Source: Marinobacter guineae
GTDB taxonomy: Bacteria > Pseudomonadota > Gammaproteobacteria > Pseudomonadales > Oleiphilaceae
Assembly (NCBI RefSeq): GCF_002744735.1
Contig: NZ_KZ319339.1
Location: forward strand, 1,116,001 to 1,180,000
Length of the DNA: 64,000 bases
Direction: 5' to 3'
Positions 17,476 to 27,685 of this stretch are shown one piece after another. Below the pieces are notes generated by a model. The model was not told the origin of the DNA and made no database searches. It saw only the letters and a program-made list of their open reading frames with translations. Within the stretch, counting starts at the first letter, position 1, and every line of letters starts with the position of its first letter. A program made the position numbers and the translations under genes.

Positions 17476-18246
17476 ATGAAACGATTTTTCAAATACACCA
17501 GCTGGTTTCTTGGCGGCCTGCTGTTCCTGCTCTCCGGCCCACTCCTGCTGGCCACCAGCGGCAGTTTGCAGGGCGCGGAAAGTTGGCACACCGCCACCCG
17601 TGCAAGCGCAGGAATTGCACCACCACCGGAAACAACCAAGGCGGCCATCGTGCAGGTATACGGCGCCCGGGCCTGGAGCTGGCGCGGCTACTTCGCCGTG
17701 CACACCTGGATCGCCACCAAGGAAAAAGGTGCCAGCCATTACAAGGTTCACGAGGTCACCGGCTGGCGCAGCTATGTGGTCAATTCCCGCCCCGGAGAAC
17801 CGGACCGGCACTGGTATGGAGCCAAACCGGAGCTGTATGCGGACATACGTGGTGAAGAAGCGGAAGAGCTGATTCCGGACATCTACCAGGCGGTGGAGTC
17901 CTATCCCTACCCGACAGAATATGAAGCCTGGCCCGGGCCCAACAGCAACACCTTTACCGCCTGGGTGATCCGGGAAACCGAAGGGCTGGAGGTGGCGCTG
18001 CCAAACCATGCCATTGGCAAGGACTATCTGGGAGACCACGTTACAGCACCCGTTCCGGGTGGATCAGGCTATCAGTTGTCGTTCGGGGGCTACTTTGGTT
18101 TGTTGGTGGGCGTTCGCGAAGGTTTGGAACTTAATGTGCTGGGCTTGTCTTTCGGGGTTAATCCGCTGGGATTGGGCATCAAGCTTCCCGGTATTGGAGA
18201 ACTCGCCTTGCGAAACACCAACCCGATGTCCTCTGATTCAGAGTAG
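17476..18246 (+). CDS. DUF3750 family protein
   Basis: 256 residues from ATG 17476 (a GTG at 17449 is an alternative). The N-terminus MKRFFKYTSWFLGGLLFLLSGPLLL is a signal peptide or anchor. The remainder matches DUF3750: RAWSWRGYFAVHTWIATK, HYKVHEVTGWR, SYPYPTEYEAWPGPNSNTF and the C-terminal GYQLSFGGYFGLLVGVREGLELNVLGLSFG. Members are envelope proteins with no established activity; the PGPNSNTF block suggests a catalytic pocket, but this is inference. Followed directly by a large inverted repeat. Confidence 0.88.
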   Translation: MKRFFKYTSWFLGGLLFLLSGPLLLATSGSLQGAESWHTATRASAGIAPPPETTKAAIVQVYGARAWSWRGYFAVHTWIATKEKGASHYKVHEVTGWRSYVVNSRPGEPDRHWYGAKPELYADIRGEEAEELIPDIYQAVESYPYPTEYEAWPGPNSNTFTAWVIRETEGLEVALPNHAIGKDYLGDHVTAPVPGGSGYQLSFGGYFGLLVGVREGLELNVLGLSFGVNPLGLGIKLPGIGELALRNTNPMSSDSE

Positions 18247-18253
18247 GCAGACG

Positions 18254-18360
18254 GTCGGAGCGGGGTGGGGCTCCCAAAAAACGCTGTAAATACGTCCCTG
18301 TACGCTTGGCTCCGCCATCCATGGCTCCGCACATTTTTGGGAGCCCCACCCCGCTCCGAC
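18254..18360. repeat. Palindromic intergenic repeat, copy 1 (27-bp arms)
   Basis: Arms at 18254-18280 and 18334-18360 are perfect reverse complements over 27 bases and enclose 53 bases. The interior holds ACGCTTGGCTCCGCC and CATGGCTCCGCACA, both also present (with one inserted G in the first) in the element at 24787-24978, although the arms of the two copies are different sequences. It fills the gap between a DUF3750 gene and azlD. As RNA it would form a very stable hairpin and could end transcription from both sides. No transposase is associated. Confidence 0.85.
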
Positions 18361-18418
18361 CTGCTTCTCAGCAGGCCGTCACAGACCAGCAAATTTCAAT
18401 CCGCTTAGAATCGGCAGC

Positions 18419-18730
18419 TTACGCCAGATAACGCACTACCCCGGCCGCCGCAATGCCTGCGGCGATGGCTGGTAAAGGCTTGCGCAAGGCAAGCATGGTC
18501 ACTGCGGTGACCACCAGGGCCGCGAGTGCCCCGGCATCACCACTGACTGCCATGGGCACGATGATGGCGATCAGAACCGAACTGGCCATGGTGTTGATGA
18601 AGCTTTCGATCCGGGGATTGATCCGCACAAACGACATGATGAAAACGCCGCCAAAGCGGGTCAGCAGGGTAACCGCGGTCATGATCGCGATGAGCGCCAG
18701 AATGCCGGCAGCGGTGGTTTCAATGGTCAT
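18419..18730 (-). CDS. azlD: AzlD-type branched-chain amino acid transport subunit
   Basis: 103 residues with four hydrophobic segments and the AzlD pattern TAVTLLTRFGGVFIMSFVRINPRIESFINTMASSVL (first half). With AzlC it forms an exporter of branched-chain amino acids or their analogues in the inner membrane. The start overlaps the azlC stop by four bases, so the pair is translationally coupled. Confidence 0.93.
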   Translation of the reverse strand: MTIETTAAGILALIAIMTAVTLLTRFGGVFIMSFVRINPRIESFINTMASSVLIAIIVPMAVSGDAGALAALVVTAVTMLALRKPLPAIAAGIAAAGVVRYLA

Positions 18731-19476
18731 GGGCGCTCCCCTTCTCCCTCTACTTCTGACTCGGCAGCGTCAGGCTTGTGCTCAAGCCAGAAGAACCCGA
18801 TTGCGCCACCCGCCAGGGCTCCGACCACAACGTGGGTATTGGGCGGTAGCCATTTCCAGGCGGCGAGCGAGGCAAGGGCCGCCACTGTCCAGGCCACCAA
18901 CACTCGGGGTGATTTTTTCCCGCCCAACGCCATGGCCAGCAAGAAACAACCAAGAACCATATCCAACCCGAGGGATTTCGGATCCTGCAACAAACCACCA
19001 AAGTAGACACCCAGCCAGGTACCGACAATCCAGGCCAGCCAGAGCACCAGCCCGCCGCCTAGAATCACCTCAAGATTACGCCGACCGCTCTGATATTCCT
19101 GAGCCGAGATTGCCCAGTTGGCATCGGTCAGCAGCAACAACAGGCCATACCGCTTACCTGGAGACAGATCCTTGAGCATCGGGTATAGCGAAGCGCCCAT
19201 GAGCAAATGGCGGGAATTGATGGCAAATACCACGGCCATCAAGGGCAGGATCGAAACGTCGCTGCCCCACATGTCGACGGCTGCAAACTGGGAGGCACCG
19301 GCAAAAACCGTGGTACTCATCAGGATGGCTTGCAGCGGCTGGAGCCCCTTCTGGGTCGCGGCCAGGCCGAAGGCAGCACCAAACGCCACCACAAACAACG
19401 AGATGGGTAAGAGCCGAAAGAATTCAGCGCGCACCTTGGCAGGCTGGAGCTGATAAGAATAGGAAGCGACGGACAT
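18727..19476 (-). CDS. azlC: AzlC-type branched-chain amino acid permease subunit
   Basis: 249 residues with about six to eight hydrophobic segments. Diagnostic stretches are FVVAFGAAFGLAATQKG near 28-44, STTVFAGASQFAAVDMW near 53-70 and NSRHLLMGASLYPMLK near 85-100. It is the larger subunit of the AzlCD exporter. No clear ribosome binding site precedes the ATG. The tail after about residue 225 is hydrophilic and acidic. The leucine-dehydrogenase gene about 0.9 kb away is consistent with a local role in branched-chain amino acids, but that is inference. Confidence 0.93.
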   Translation of the reverse strand: MSVASYSYQLQPAKVRAEFFRLLPISLFVVAFGAAFGLAATQKGLQPLQAILMSTTVFAGASQFAAVDMWGSDVSILPLMAVVFAINSRHLLMGASLYPMLKDLSPGKRYGLLLLLTDANWAISAQEYQSGRRNLEVILGGGLVLWLAWIVGTWLGVYFGGLLQDPKSLGLDMVLGCFLLAMALGGKKSPRVLVAWTVAALASLAAWKWLPPNTHVVVGALAGGAIGFFWLEHKPDAAESEVEGEGERP

Positions 19477-19545
19477 CCGGGGAAGCTATGTCAGTTTCCC
19501 CGGTCAGCGTATAGGTAGATACCGAAGTAACCCCCCAATCTGCGA

Positions 19546-20088
19546 CTAATGGACTACGTGCACCTTGCCATCCGCCGCTGCGAACGGATTATTGAAGCTG
19601 CTGCCTTCACCCTGGAGCTTGGCCTCCGGATGATTCAGGGCCATCAGTTCTTTCATTTGTGCCACGTCGGCCTTCGGCACGTCCACCATCACCAGGTGGC
19701 GACCGGCCTCGATGTCGCTGTGGTATTTTCGGATTCGGTAGTTCTCTGTTCCTATACCGCCGAATCCGCCAAGCCAGCCACCGGCAAGGACCGCAAATAC
19801 GCCCATTGCCACGTAGGCCGCTGGAGGCCAGCCAAGCCCGCCCCAGATCGCCATGGGTATCACAAAGAACAGCGTAAACAGTGCGCCAATGATCATCCCC
19901 CGCTCAACAAACCTGGGCAGATCGGTCTTATCGAGCACACTGGCGGAATGCAGCCTGTGAGTATAGAGGCCCGCCTCGTCCTTGCTGAAAATATGAAAAC
20001 GCCAGTCGGTAATACCCTGCTCATGAAGGTCTTCAGAGATGCTTTCAACGCTATCGATGGAGTCCACGAGATAGAAAAGCCGTTTCAT
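19546..20088 (-). CDS. Hypothetical membrane protein with glycine-rich hairpin
   Basis: 180 residues. A soluble N-terminal part (about 1-60, beginning MKRLFYLVDSIDSVESI with HEQGITDWRFHIFSKDE) precedes two adjacent transmembrane helices (about 67-85 and 91-110) ending in a glycine-rich turn (GGWLGGFGGIG). The C-terminal part holds RHLVMVDVPKADVAQM and a histidine-bearing end. This layout is shared with poorly known DUF1269-like proteins in which small-residue helices associate. GGGGGAA precedes the ATG. Function unknown. Confidence 0.75.
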   Translation of the reverse strand: MKRLFYLVDSIDSVESISEDLHEQGITDWRFHIFSKDEAGLYTHRLHSASVLDKTDLPRFVERGMIIGALFTLFFVIPMAIWGGLGWPPAAYVAMGVFAVLAGGWLGGFGGIGTENYRIRKYHSDIEAGRHLVMVDVPKADVAQMKELMALNHPEAKLQGEGSSFNNPFAAADGKVHVVH

Positions 20089-20417
20089 AATATTCCCCCT
20101 ACTCAGAAACCCTGAGTCAGACGATATACCCTGATTATAAATTAACCAGCGCTGGTAACCTCATGAATGCTGGAACCGTTTTACGATAAGCAGAGGCAGG
20201 ATATGACGCTTGCGTCTATTAGTTCGCTTTTGCATGTTGACGTTAACGTCAATTATGGCTAGTTTGTTTTCGTCCAGCCCCAAAAGGGCGCATTCCAATG
20301 GGAAAACCCCAACGGAAAAACCGGACACCTGAAATCAAAACGCCGGCCACAAGCCGGACGACAAGAACAAGATACCCGCTCATGCCGAGATCCGGCCCGG
20401 TGGGAGAGGATTTCAAC
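20089..20417. promoter_or_regulatory. Divergent control region with a MerR-type operator (20237-20252)
   Basis: This 329-base stretch separates the membrane-protein gene from the leucine-type dehydrogenase. A perfect 16-base palindrome, TTGACGTTAACGTCAA, lies at 20237-20252. It sits inside a 19-base spacer between TTTGCA (20229-20234) and TATGGC (20254-20259), the geometry of MerR-family activated promoters. LiuR-type MerR regulators of branched-chain amino acid genes use similar ACGT-containing palindromes; assignment to such a regulator is inference. An in-frame upstream stretch from 20298 could extend the dehydrogenase but looks untranslated. Confidence 0.5.
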
Positions 20418-21539
20418 ATGCTCGATAGCACCCCCTCCATGAACGTATTCAGCCATCCTGAATTCGACAACCACGAACACCTGTCCTTTTTCTGCGACCC
20501 GGAAACCGGACTGAAAGCCATTGTTGCCATCCATAACACCTCCCGCGGCCCTGCCCTGGGCGGTTGCCGGATGTTTCCCTACACCACGGACGAAGAAGCC
20601 CTGCGCGATGTGCTGCGGCTGTCCCGAGGCATGACCTACAAATCCGCCCTGGCCAACCTGGATCTGGGCGGCGGCAAATCAGTGATCCTTGGCGATCCCC
20701 GAAAAGACAAGACCGACGCCCTGATGGAAGCCATGGGCCGCCACCTGGAGGCCCTGGGTGGCCAGTACATTGCGGCGGAGGACTCCGGCACCAGCGTTCC
20801 TGATCTCAAGGTGATGGGCCGGTACACAAAACACGTAGCGGGTATCGCTGCGCGCCCCGGCTTTGATGGAAACCCGAGCAACGGCGACCCGTCTCCGGCC
20901 ACCGCCTATGGCACGTATATCGGCCTCAAGGCAGCCGTAAAGCACAGGCTCGGCCGGAATGACCTCAAAGGTCTGAAGGTGGCTATCCAGGGCATTGGCA
21001 ACGTCGGTTTCCGGCTGGCCAAACACCTCAAAGAAGCCGGCGCCGAGCTGTGGGTATACGACATCCACCAAGACAACATGCGCCGGGCAGTGGACCAGCT
21101 GGGCGCCAAACCGGCCGCCGCTCAGGACATCCTGCTCCTGCCGGTGGACGTAGTTGCTCCCTGTGCGATGGGCGCGGTGCTCAACGATGACAGCATTCCG
21201 CAACTGCAGGCCAGCGTCGTGGCCGGCGCTGCCAATAATCTGCTGGAACACCCGGAGCATGACGCCATGCTACGTGATCGGGGCATCCTCTATGCACCGG
21301 ACTTCGCCATCAACGCGGGGGGCATCATCGATGTCTTCTACGAGCGCACCGGCGCCACACCGGAAACGGTGCGCGCCCATGTGGAAACCATCGGCGACAC
21401 CCTGACCGAGATCTTTAACCGTTCCGACCGCTCGGGCCGCCCAACCGGGGAGGTCGCCAACGAGCTTGCGGAAGAACGGTTCCAAAGGCACACCGCCGGT
21501 GCCGGGCTTGCGCCCGAGCGGTCGGCTCGCACCGGGTAA
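20418..21539 (+). CDS. Leucine/valine/phenylalanine-type amino acid dehydrogenase
   Basis: 373 residues. It catalyses NAD+-dependent oxidative deamination of a branched-chain or aromatic L-amino acid to the 2-oxo acid. [12 protein letters not shown] (about 40-51) and the catalytic-lysine stretch [18 protein letters not shown] (about 71-88) mark the substrate domain; [18 protein letters not shown] (about 186-203) is the NAD+-binding Rossmann motif; later come [11 protein letters not shown] and [14 protein letters not shown] at 20418 has AGAGG eight bases upstream. The tail after about 345 is basic and variable. Likely leucine dehydrogenase, but valine or phenylalanine use cannot be excluded. 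Confidence 0.9.
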   Translation: MLDSTPSMNVFSHPEFDNHEHLSFFCDPETGLKAIVAIHNTSRGPALGGCRMFPYTTDEEALRDVLRLSRGMTYKSALANLDLGGGKSVILGDPRKDKTDALMEAMGRHLEALGGQYIAAEDSGTSVPDLKVMGRYTKHVAGIAARPGFDGNPSNGDPSPATAYGTYIGLKAAVKHRLGRNDLKGLKVAIQGIGNVGFRLAKHLKEAGAELWVYDIHQDNMRRAVDQLGAKPAAAQDILLLPVDVVAPCAMGAVLNDDSIPQLQASVVAGAANNLLEHPEHDAMLRDRGILYAPDFAINAGGIIDVFYERTGATPETVRAHVETIGDTLTEIFNRSDRSGRPTGEVANELAEERFQRHTAGAGLAPERSARTG

Positions 21540-21561
21540 CCTGACACCGGCGCATCCCTCC

Positions 21562-21591
21562 GGGGGCTGCAGGCTTGTGAAGCCCCCTTTT
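21562..21591 (+). terminator. Terminator after the amino acid dehydrogenase
   Basis: GGGGGCT at 21562-21568 pairs with AGCCCCC at 21581-21587, followed by a short T run. It separates the dehydrogenase from the NSS transporter gene, though partial read-through is possible. Confidence 0.7.
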
Positions 21592-21629
21592 AAACCCTGA
21601 TACAAAAACAAATACTCCGGGAGATAGTT

Positions 21630-23042
21630 ATGTCTGTCACTTCATCAGATTCCGCCGCCTATTCGGGGGCGCTTGAAGGTTCAAACGCCAAACGCGGGCT
21701 CTGGTCATCACGCCTTGCCTTCATCCTTGCAGCCACTGGTTCCGCCGTCGGCCTCGGTAATATCTGGAAGTTCCCCTACGTCACGGGCGAGAACGGCGGT
21801 GGCGCCTTTGTTCTGGTTTATCTGCTGTGCATCGCCGTTGTCGGTATTCCCATCATGATGGCGGAAGTCATGATCGGCCGTCGCGGTGGTTGCAGCCCGG
21901 TCAAGAGCTTGAGCCTGATTGCCGAGCGGGACCGCCTCAATTCAGCCTGGAAGCTGGTAGGTGCCGTAGGCATTCTGGCGGGCTTCCTGATTCTCTCGTT
22001 CTATTCGGTCATCGGCGGCTGGGCCATTTCCTACGTTGGCACCACCGCAAGCGGGCAACTCGCCGGACAGTCCGCCGAGGCGGTTGGCGCCATCTTCTCC
22101 GGGCTGCTCAGTGACCCCACCACCCTACTGGCCTGGCACACCCTGTTCATGGCCCTGGTGATGGTTGTGGTTGCCAGGGGTGTACGCTCAGGGCTTGAGC
22201 GGGCCGTCAGCATCCTGATGCCGGCCCTGTTCGTTCTGCTGCTGATTGTCGTGGGCTACGCCATGACTACCGGCCACTTTGGCCAAGCCGCTGCCTTCCT
22301 GTTCCAGCCGGATTTCTCCAAGCTCACTACCTCAGGAATACTGGTAGCGCTGGGGCACGCGTTTTTTACCCTGAGCCTCGGTATGGCCGTGATGATGGCC
22401 TACGGCTCCTACCTGCCCAAGAACATCTCCATCGCCAAGACGTCTATGGCTGTCTCTGTCATTGATACTGGCGTGGCACTGCTCGCGGGCCTGGCAATTT
22501 TCCCGATCGTGTTTGCCAATGGGCTGGAGCCAGGTGCGGGCCCGGGCCTGATCTTCCAGACCCTGCCGCTGGCCTTCGGTCAGATGCCGATGGGCTCGCT
22601 GTTCGGCACTCTGTTCTTTGTGCTGCTGATATTTGCCGCCTGGACGTCCGGGATTTCGCTGCTAGAGCCGATTGTGGAATGGCTTGAAGAGCGGAAAGGC
22701 ATGAATCGCACAGTGAGCACACTGGGTGCTGGCATTGTCTGCTGGGCGCTAGGTATTGCATCGATCCTGTCCCTGAACCTGTGGTCTGACTTCGCACCAC
22801 TGGGCTTCGTACCGATGCTGGAAGGCAAGACCATCTTCGACCTTCTGGACTTCTTCACCGCCAACATCATGCTGCCTCTGGGAGGTCTGTTGGTTGCCCT
22901 GTTTGCCGGCTGGGTGATGTCCCGTCAAGCCATGGAGAGGGAGCTTTCCCTTTCCCCGGCCATGTTCAATTTGTGGCTGATTACCGTGCGCTTCGTTACC
23001 CCGGTGGCAGTCGCCGTGGTATTTATCTACAACCTGATGTAA
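21630..23042 (+). CDS. Sodium-dependent transporter, NSS/SNF family
   Basis: 470 residues, about 11-12 transmembrane segments. The N-terminal block SRLAFILAATGSAVGLGNIWKFPY (about 28-51) is the NSS signature, forming the Na+ and substrate sites, followed by ENGGGAFVLVYLLCIAVVGIPIMMAEVMIGRR. It takes up an amino acid or related solute with Na+. Its position after a branched-chain amino acid dehydrogenase hints at an amino acid substrate (inference), and the Na+ gradient kept by Mrp would drive it. GGGAG precedes ATG. Shorter than eukaryotic members, typical for bacteria. Confidence 0.94.
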   Translation: MSVTSSDSAAYSGALEGSNAKRGLWSSRLAFILAATGSAVGLGNIWKFPYVTGENGGGAFVLVYLLCIAVVGIPIMMAEVMIGRRGGCSPVKSLSLIAERDRLNSAWKLVGAVGILAGFLILSFYSVIGGWAISYVGTTASGQLAGQSAEAVGAIFSGLLSDPTTLLAWHTLFMALVMVVVARGVRSGLERAVSILMPALFVLLLIVVGYAMTTGHFGQAAAFLFQPDFSKLTTSGILVALGHAFFTLSLGMAVMMAYGSYLPKNISIAKTSMAVSVIDTGVALLAGLAIFPIVFANGLEPGAGPGLIFQTLPLAFGQMPMGSLFGTLFFVLLIFAAWTSGISLLEPIVEWLEERKGMNRTVSTLGAGIVCWALGIASILSLNLWSDFAPLGFVPMLEGKTIFDLLDFFTANIMLPLGGLLVALFAGWVMSRQAMERELSLSPAMFNLWLITVRFVTPVAVAVVFIYNLM

Positions 23043-23049
23043 CCCGCCG

Positions 23050-23952
23050 CTAAAGCTGATCGAGGGAGGCCTTCAGGGTCTCCCCGATCCTTGCATTAAG
23101 TTTCAGATCCACCAGATCTTCTGCCCGAGTCCGGCCCAGGTTCAGCGTGGCAATCGGCTTGTTCCATTCGTTTGCATAGCGGCAGAATCGAAAACCGGAA
23201 TAGACCATCAACGAGGAACCAATCACCAGCAGACCATCGCTGGCCTTGAGCGTATCAAGTGCCGAATACACACGGTCCTTGGGGACAAAATCTCCGAAAA
23301 ACACCACATCCGGCTTCAGAATACCTTCACACGTCGGGCAATCCGCCAGCCGGAAATCCGAGAAGTCCACATCCAGATCCGCGTCACCATCCGGCGCCGT
23401 GTCTGCCGTATACTTTCGGAATCCGGGATTCAGATCGCCACACCGATCGTGCACTTCATCTCTCGGGCAACGGTAGCCGCAGCTCATACACACCACCTCA
23501 TCAGCCCGACCGTGAAGATCCGTCACCGCCCGGGTGCCGGCCTTCTGATGCAGTCGATCCACGTTCTGGGTCACTACCAGGCTACTATGGTTGAGCAGTT
23601 CCAGTTCCGAGATGCAATGGTGGGAGGGGTTGGGCGTGGCATTTCGCATCACTGGCCAGCCGATCAGGCTGCGACCCCAGTAACGCTGGCGGGTGTGAAA
23701 ATCCTCCATAAACGCGTTGTGCTGAACCGGCTGCTTGCGTTTCCAGGCGCCGTCGCCATCCCGGTAGTCCGGAATACCGGAATCGGTGCTCACCCCGGCG
23801 CCGGTGAGAATCAGTAAACGGGGGTGGCTGTGGATAAACTCCGCCAGCAACACACCCGCCTCCGCCGGCTCATGCAGCACGGCCGGCTGCGCCTTTTCGG
23901 GCAGGCGCTGGCTGGAGCTGAAAGGTCGGCTGCGGTGTGTGGTTTCAGGCAT
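23050..23952 (-). CDS. NAD+-dependent protein deacylase, Sir2 family (class II-like)
   Basis: 300 residues. NAD+ site motifs GAGVSTDSGIPDYRDGDG (about 52-69), TQNVDRLHQKAG (about 134-145) and the catalytic His in LHGRADEVVC (about 155) are all present; four zinc cysteines lie in CMSC and CPTC. An insertion of about 20 residues rich in acidic residues (DGDADLDVDFSD) separates the two Cys pairs. The enzyme would remove acyl groups from lysines using NAD+. It resembles SIRT4-type more than CobB. GGAG precedes the ATG. Convergent with the NSS gene, 7-base gap. Confidence 0.93.
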   Translation of the reverse strand: MPETTHRSRPFSSSQRLPEKAQPAVLHEPAEAGVLLAEFIHSHPRLLILTGAGVSTDSGIPDYRDGDGAWKRKQPVQHNAFMEDFHTRQRYWGRSLIGWPVMRNATPNPSHHCISELELLNHSSLVVTQNVDRLHQKAGTRAVTDLHGRADEVVCMSCGYRCPRDEVHDRCGDLNPGFRKYTADTAPDGDADLDVDFSDFRLADCPTCEGILKPDVVFFGDFVPKDRVYSALDTLKASDGLLVIGSSLMVYSGFRFCRYANEWNKPIATLNLGRTRAEDLVDLKLNARIGETLKASLDQL

Positions 23953-23967
23953 ACAAGCTCCGGTTTC

Positions 23968-24699
23968 TCAGCCCGGTTTGCGGGCCAAATACACGGTGTT
24001 GAACGATTCCCTGTTCTGGAACGGATTAAAAAAGGATACGACATGGCAGGCGACATCGATGAATACTTCATTTAAAACCGCCATGAACTCATCATCCTCG
24101 CCCTCGTTGGACCACATGGCAAATACGCCCCGGGGCTTCAGTTGCCGGGCCATCAGGCGGAGGTTGTTGGCGGTGTAGAAGCTGGCGCTGGAATCGTGCA
24201 GCAGGGCCCGGGGCGAGTGGTCGATGTCGAGGAGAATGGCATCGAATTGCTTGCCGGGGTTATCCGGATCAAAGCCGCCGGTGTCAGGGTCGGCAACGGC
24301 CAGATCGAAGAAGCTGCCATGGACGTAGCGGTTGCGGGAGTCGGCATTCAGGTCTTTGCCCAGGGGCACGAGTTCCTGCTGGTGCCAGCCGATAACAGGT
24401 TCGAGGTATTCGACAACGAGTTGTTCGGCCACGCGCTGGTGTTTGAGGGCGGCGACGGCGGTGTACCCCAGGCCAAGTCCGCCAACGACAACACTGAGGT
24501 TATCCCCTTCGGTTTCACCCAGTCCGATATCGGAGAGGGCGATTTCAGCGTCCACGAACATGCTGGACATGAGGAATTCCTCGCCCAGTTTCACCTCAAA
24601 GATGTCCCGGTCACCAATAGCCGGAATGCGGCGTCTGCGCAGGGTGATCTCGCCGATTACCGAGGGTTGGCTGTCAATTTGCTCGAAAAGCAGGCCCAT
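23968..24699 (-). CDS. Spermidine-synthase-like SAM-dependent enzyme
   Basis: 243 residues with a class I methyltransferase/polyamine-synthase Rossmann fold: LSVVVGGLGLGYTAVAALKH (about 68-87) is the nucleotide-binding loop, VVEYLEPVIGWHQ the acidic strand, and FDAILLDIDHSPRALLH (about 151-167) the active-site DxDxxP-type motif, here DIDHSP. The last part has MARQLKPRGVFAMWS. Whether it transfers aminopropyl or methyl groups is unclear; spermidine synthases usually show DxxDP. Possible start codon ambiguity is small. Confidence 0.85.
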   Translation of the reverse strand: MGLLFEQIDSQPSVIGEITLRRRRIPAIGDRDIFEVKLGEEFLMSSMFVDAEIALSDIGLGETEGDNLSVVVGGLGLGYTAVAALKHQRVAEQLVVEYLEPVIGWHQQELVPLGKDLNADSRNRYVHGSFFDLAVADPDTGGFDPDNPGKQFDAILLDIDHSPRALLHDSSASFYTANNLRLMARQLKPRGVFAMWSNEGEDDEFMAVLNEVFIDVACHVVSFFNPFQNRESFNTVYLARKPG

Positions 24700-24786
24700 T
24701 TGTTCTGACTCTTCTGGTTGGTCTGGTTTGCAGCTGTAACGTTATTTCTGAGTTTGCCGCCCCCTGGCCGTCAAATCCGTGCATTC

Positions 24787-24978
24787 GCCGGTGGGCAGGG
24801 CTTTCCAAAACACGCTCCTTGCGGCACATCCATGTGACGCTTGGGCTCCGCCCCTCTGCGCTTATTGCTCCTGCGTCGCGCAGAGGGCCCTGGGCAGGCC
24901 GTCCATGGCCTGCCCGTGAAGAGCTTCTCGCTCTTCACCCATGGCTCCGCACAGTTTTGGAAAGCCCTGCCCACCGGC
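24787..24978. repeat. Palindromic intergenic repeat, copy 2 (25-bp arms, several inner hairpins)
   Basis: Arms at 24787-24811 and 24954-24978 are perfect reverse complements over 25 bases. Inside are three further hairpins: CCTCTGCGC near 24853 with GCGCAGAGG near 24878, GGGCAGGCC (24892-24900) with GGCCTGCCC (24907-24915), and GAAGAGC with GCTCTTC around 24918-24936. ACGCTTGGGCTCCGCC and CATGGCTCCGCACA recur in the copy at 18254-18360, but the arm sequences differ, so the stem is conserved by compensating changes. It lies between the spermidine-synthase-like gene and the DUF1415 gene, ending nine bases before the DUF1415 stop codon. Confidence 0.87.
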
Positions 24979-24986
24979 TCCTCATC

Positions 24987-25550
24987 CTACTCCCCTGTAT
25001 CCGGCGAGTTCTCCAGGCAGTTAGCGAGGATTTCCCGCATCTTCTCCGCCCCCAGATTTTCCATCAACTCAATGTTTCGCTCGGGGATTCCGTCCACATC
25101 TGGATAACTGTCAATCGCCGCCTCCAGACTGGCTTCCCTTAACAGATGCAGCATCGGGAACGGTGAACGGTTGGTGTAGTTCTCCGCCGCGTCCGGCTCG
25201 GTGCCCGCAAACTGGTAATCCGGATGGAAACTGGCGATCTGGTAAACGCCCTCCATCTCCAGATACGCCAACAAACCATCCGCCGCGTCCAGAAATTCAT
25301 TGTAGATCCCGAAGTCCTGCAATACACCCGGGTGGACCAACAGGGTGGTTTCGATCTCGGGTTCGTCTTCCAGTCGCTGAAGCTCCGAGTGCAGGGCCTG
25401 CAGCAGCTCGTCTTCGGTCTCGGCTTCCGAAACGACAAACCGAACCCGGTTCCGGACCAGTTCCCGTTTGGCGAACGGACACAGGTTGTAGCCGACGACT
25501 ACGTCTTCCACCCATTTGCGGGTTGCGGTAATAATTTCGGTCTCGCCCAT
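24987..25550 (-). CDS. DUF1415 family protein
   Basis: 187 residues. The N-terminal stretch TRKWVEDVVVGYNLCPFAKREL (about 10-31) with its conserved CPFA, then LLVHPGVLQDFGIYNEFLD and ASFHPDYQFAGTEPDAAENYTNRSPFPMLHLLRE, are diagnostic of DUF1415. Conserved Cys, His and Asp residues suggest a metal or catalytic site, but no activity is established. No strong ribosome binding site precedes ATG. Confidence 0.9.
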   Translation of the reverse strand: MGETEIITATRKWVEDVVVGYNLCPFAKRELVRNRVRFVVSEAETEDELLQALHSELQRLEDEPEIETTLLVHPGVLQDFGIYNEFLDAADGLLAYLEMEGVYQIASFHPDYQFAGTEPDAAENYTNRSPFPMLHLLREASLEAAIDSYPDVDGIPERNIELMENLGAEKMREILANCLENSPDTGE

Positions 25551-25636
25551 GCTGCGTTCTCATATAGTTATAAAGGCCGCACAGAAGTCCGATCGGGCAG
25601 CCCCAAGGTTTAAGCTTTAACAACGAGGTTTAAGGC

Positions 25637-27223
<1,587 letters not shown>

Positions 27224-27406
27224 GAAGCAAACCTGTCGATGTGGGGCCGGCCGGGCGCCGGCTAAACGAAAGAGCGCATTGTACAGGTTTGCTGGCAGGA
27301 CTGTGAGACCGCAGAAACACGGATAAAAAGCACTTGCCTCCGGCGGGCTGTCCGGGCAGCATTCCCGTTCTGACGTACCCATTCATCCGAAAACAGGATA
27401 TTGATC

Positions 27407-27685
27407 ATGGCACAGGCAACCGCACGCCACATTCTGGTAGACAGCGAAGCGAAATGTGAAGAACTGAAGAAAGCCATCGAAGGTGGCCAGGATTTCGCGG
27501 AAGTGGCAAAGCAGCACTCTTCCTGCCCCTCCGGCCGCAACGGCGGCGATCTGGGCTCCTTCGGCCCGGGCCAGATGGTTCCCGAGTTTGACAAGGCCGT
27601 ATTTAACAGCGAGCTGAACACCGTGCTCGGCCCGATCAAGACCCAGTTCGGCTATCACCTGCTGGAAGTGACAAGCCGCAGCTGA
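27407..27685 (+). CDS. ppiC: Parvulin-type peptidyl-prolyl cis-trans isomerase (PpiC)
   Basis: 92 residues forming a single parvulin domain: ATARHILVDSEAKCEELKKAIEGGQDFAEVAKQHSSCPSGRNGGDLGSFGPGQMVPEFD and the end GPIKTQFGYHLLEV. It speeds proline isomerisation in cytosolic proteins. There is no signal peptide. ATG at 27407 follows CAGGA with good spacing (a TTG two codons upstream is also in frame). Its stop overlaps the next gene's ATG (TGATG). Confidence 0.95.
   Translation: MAQATARHILVDSEAKCEELKKAIEGGQDFAEVAKQHSSCPSGRNGGDLGSFGPGQMVPEFDKAVFNSELNTVLGPIKTQFGYHLLEVTSRS

Noticed and set aside
27224..27382. N-terminal 53-residue extension of the ABC-F protein
   Set aside because: The extension is not homologous to YbiT, whereas the TTG at 27223 gives full-length alignment and has AGG upstream.
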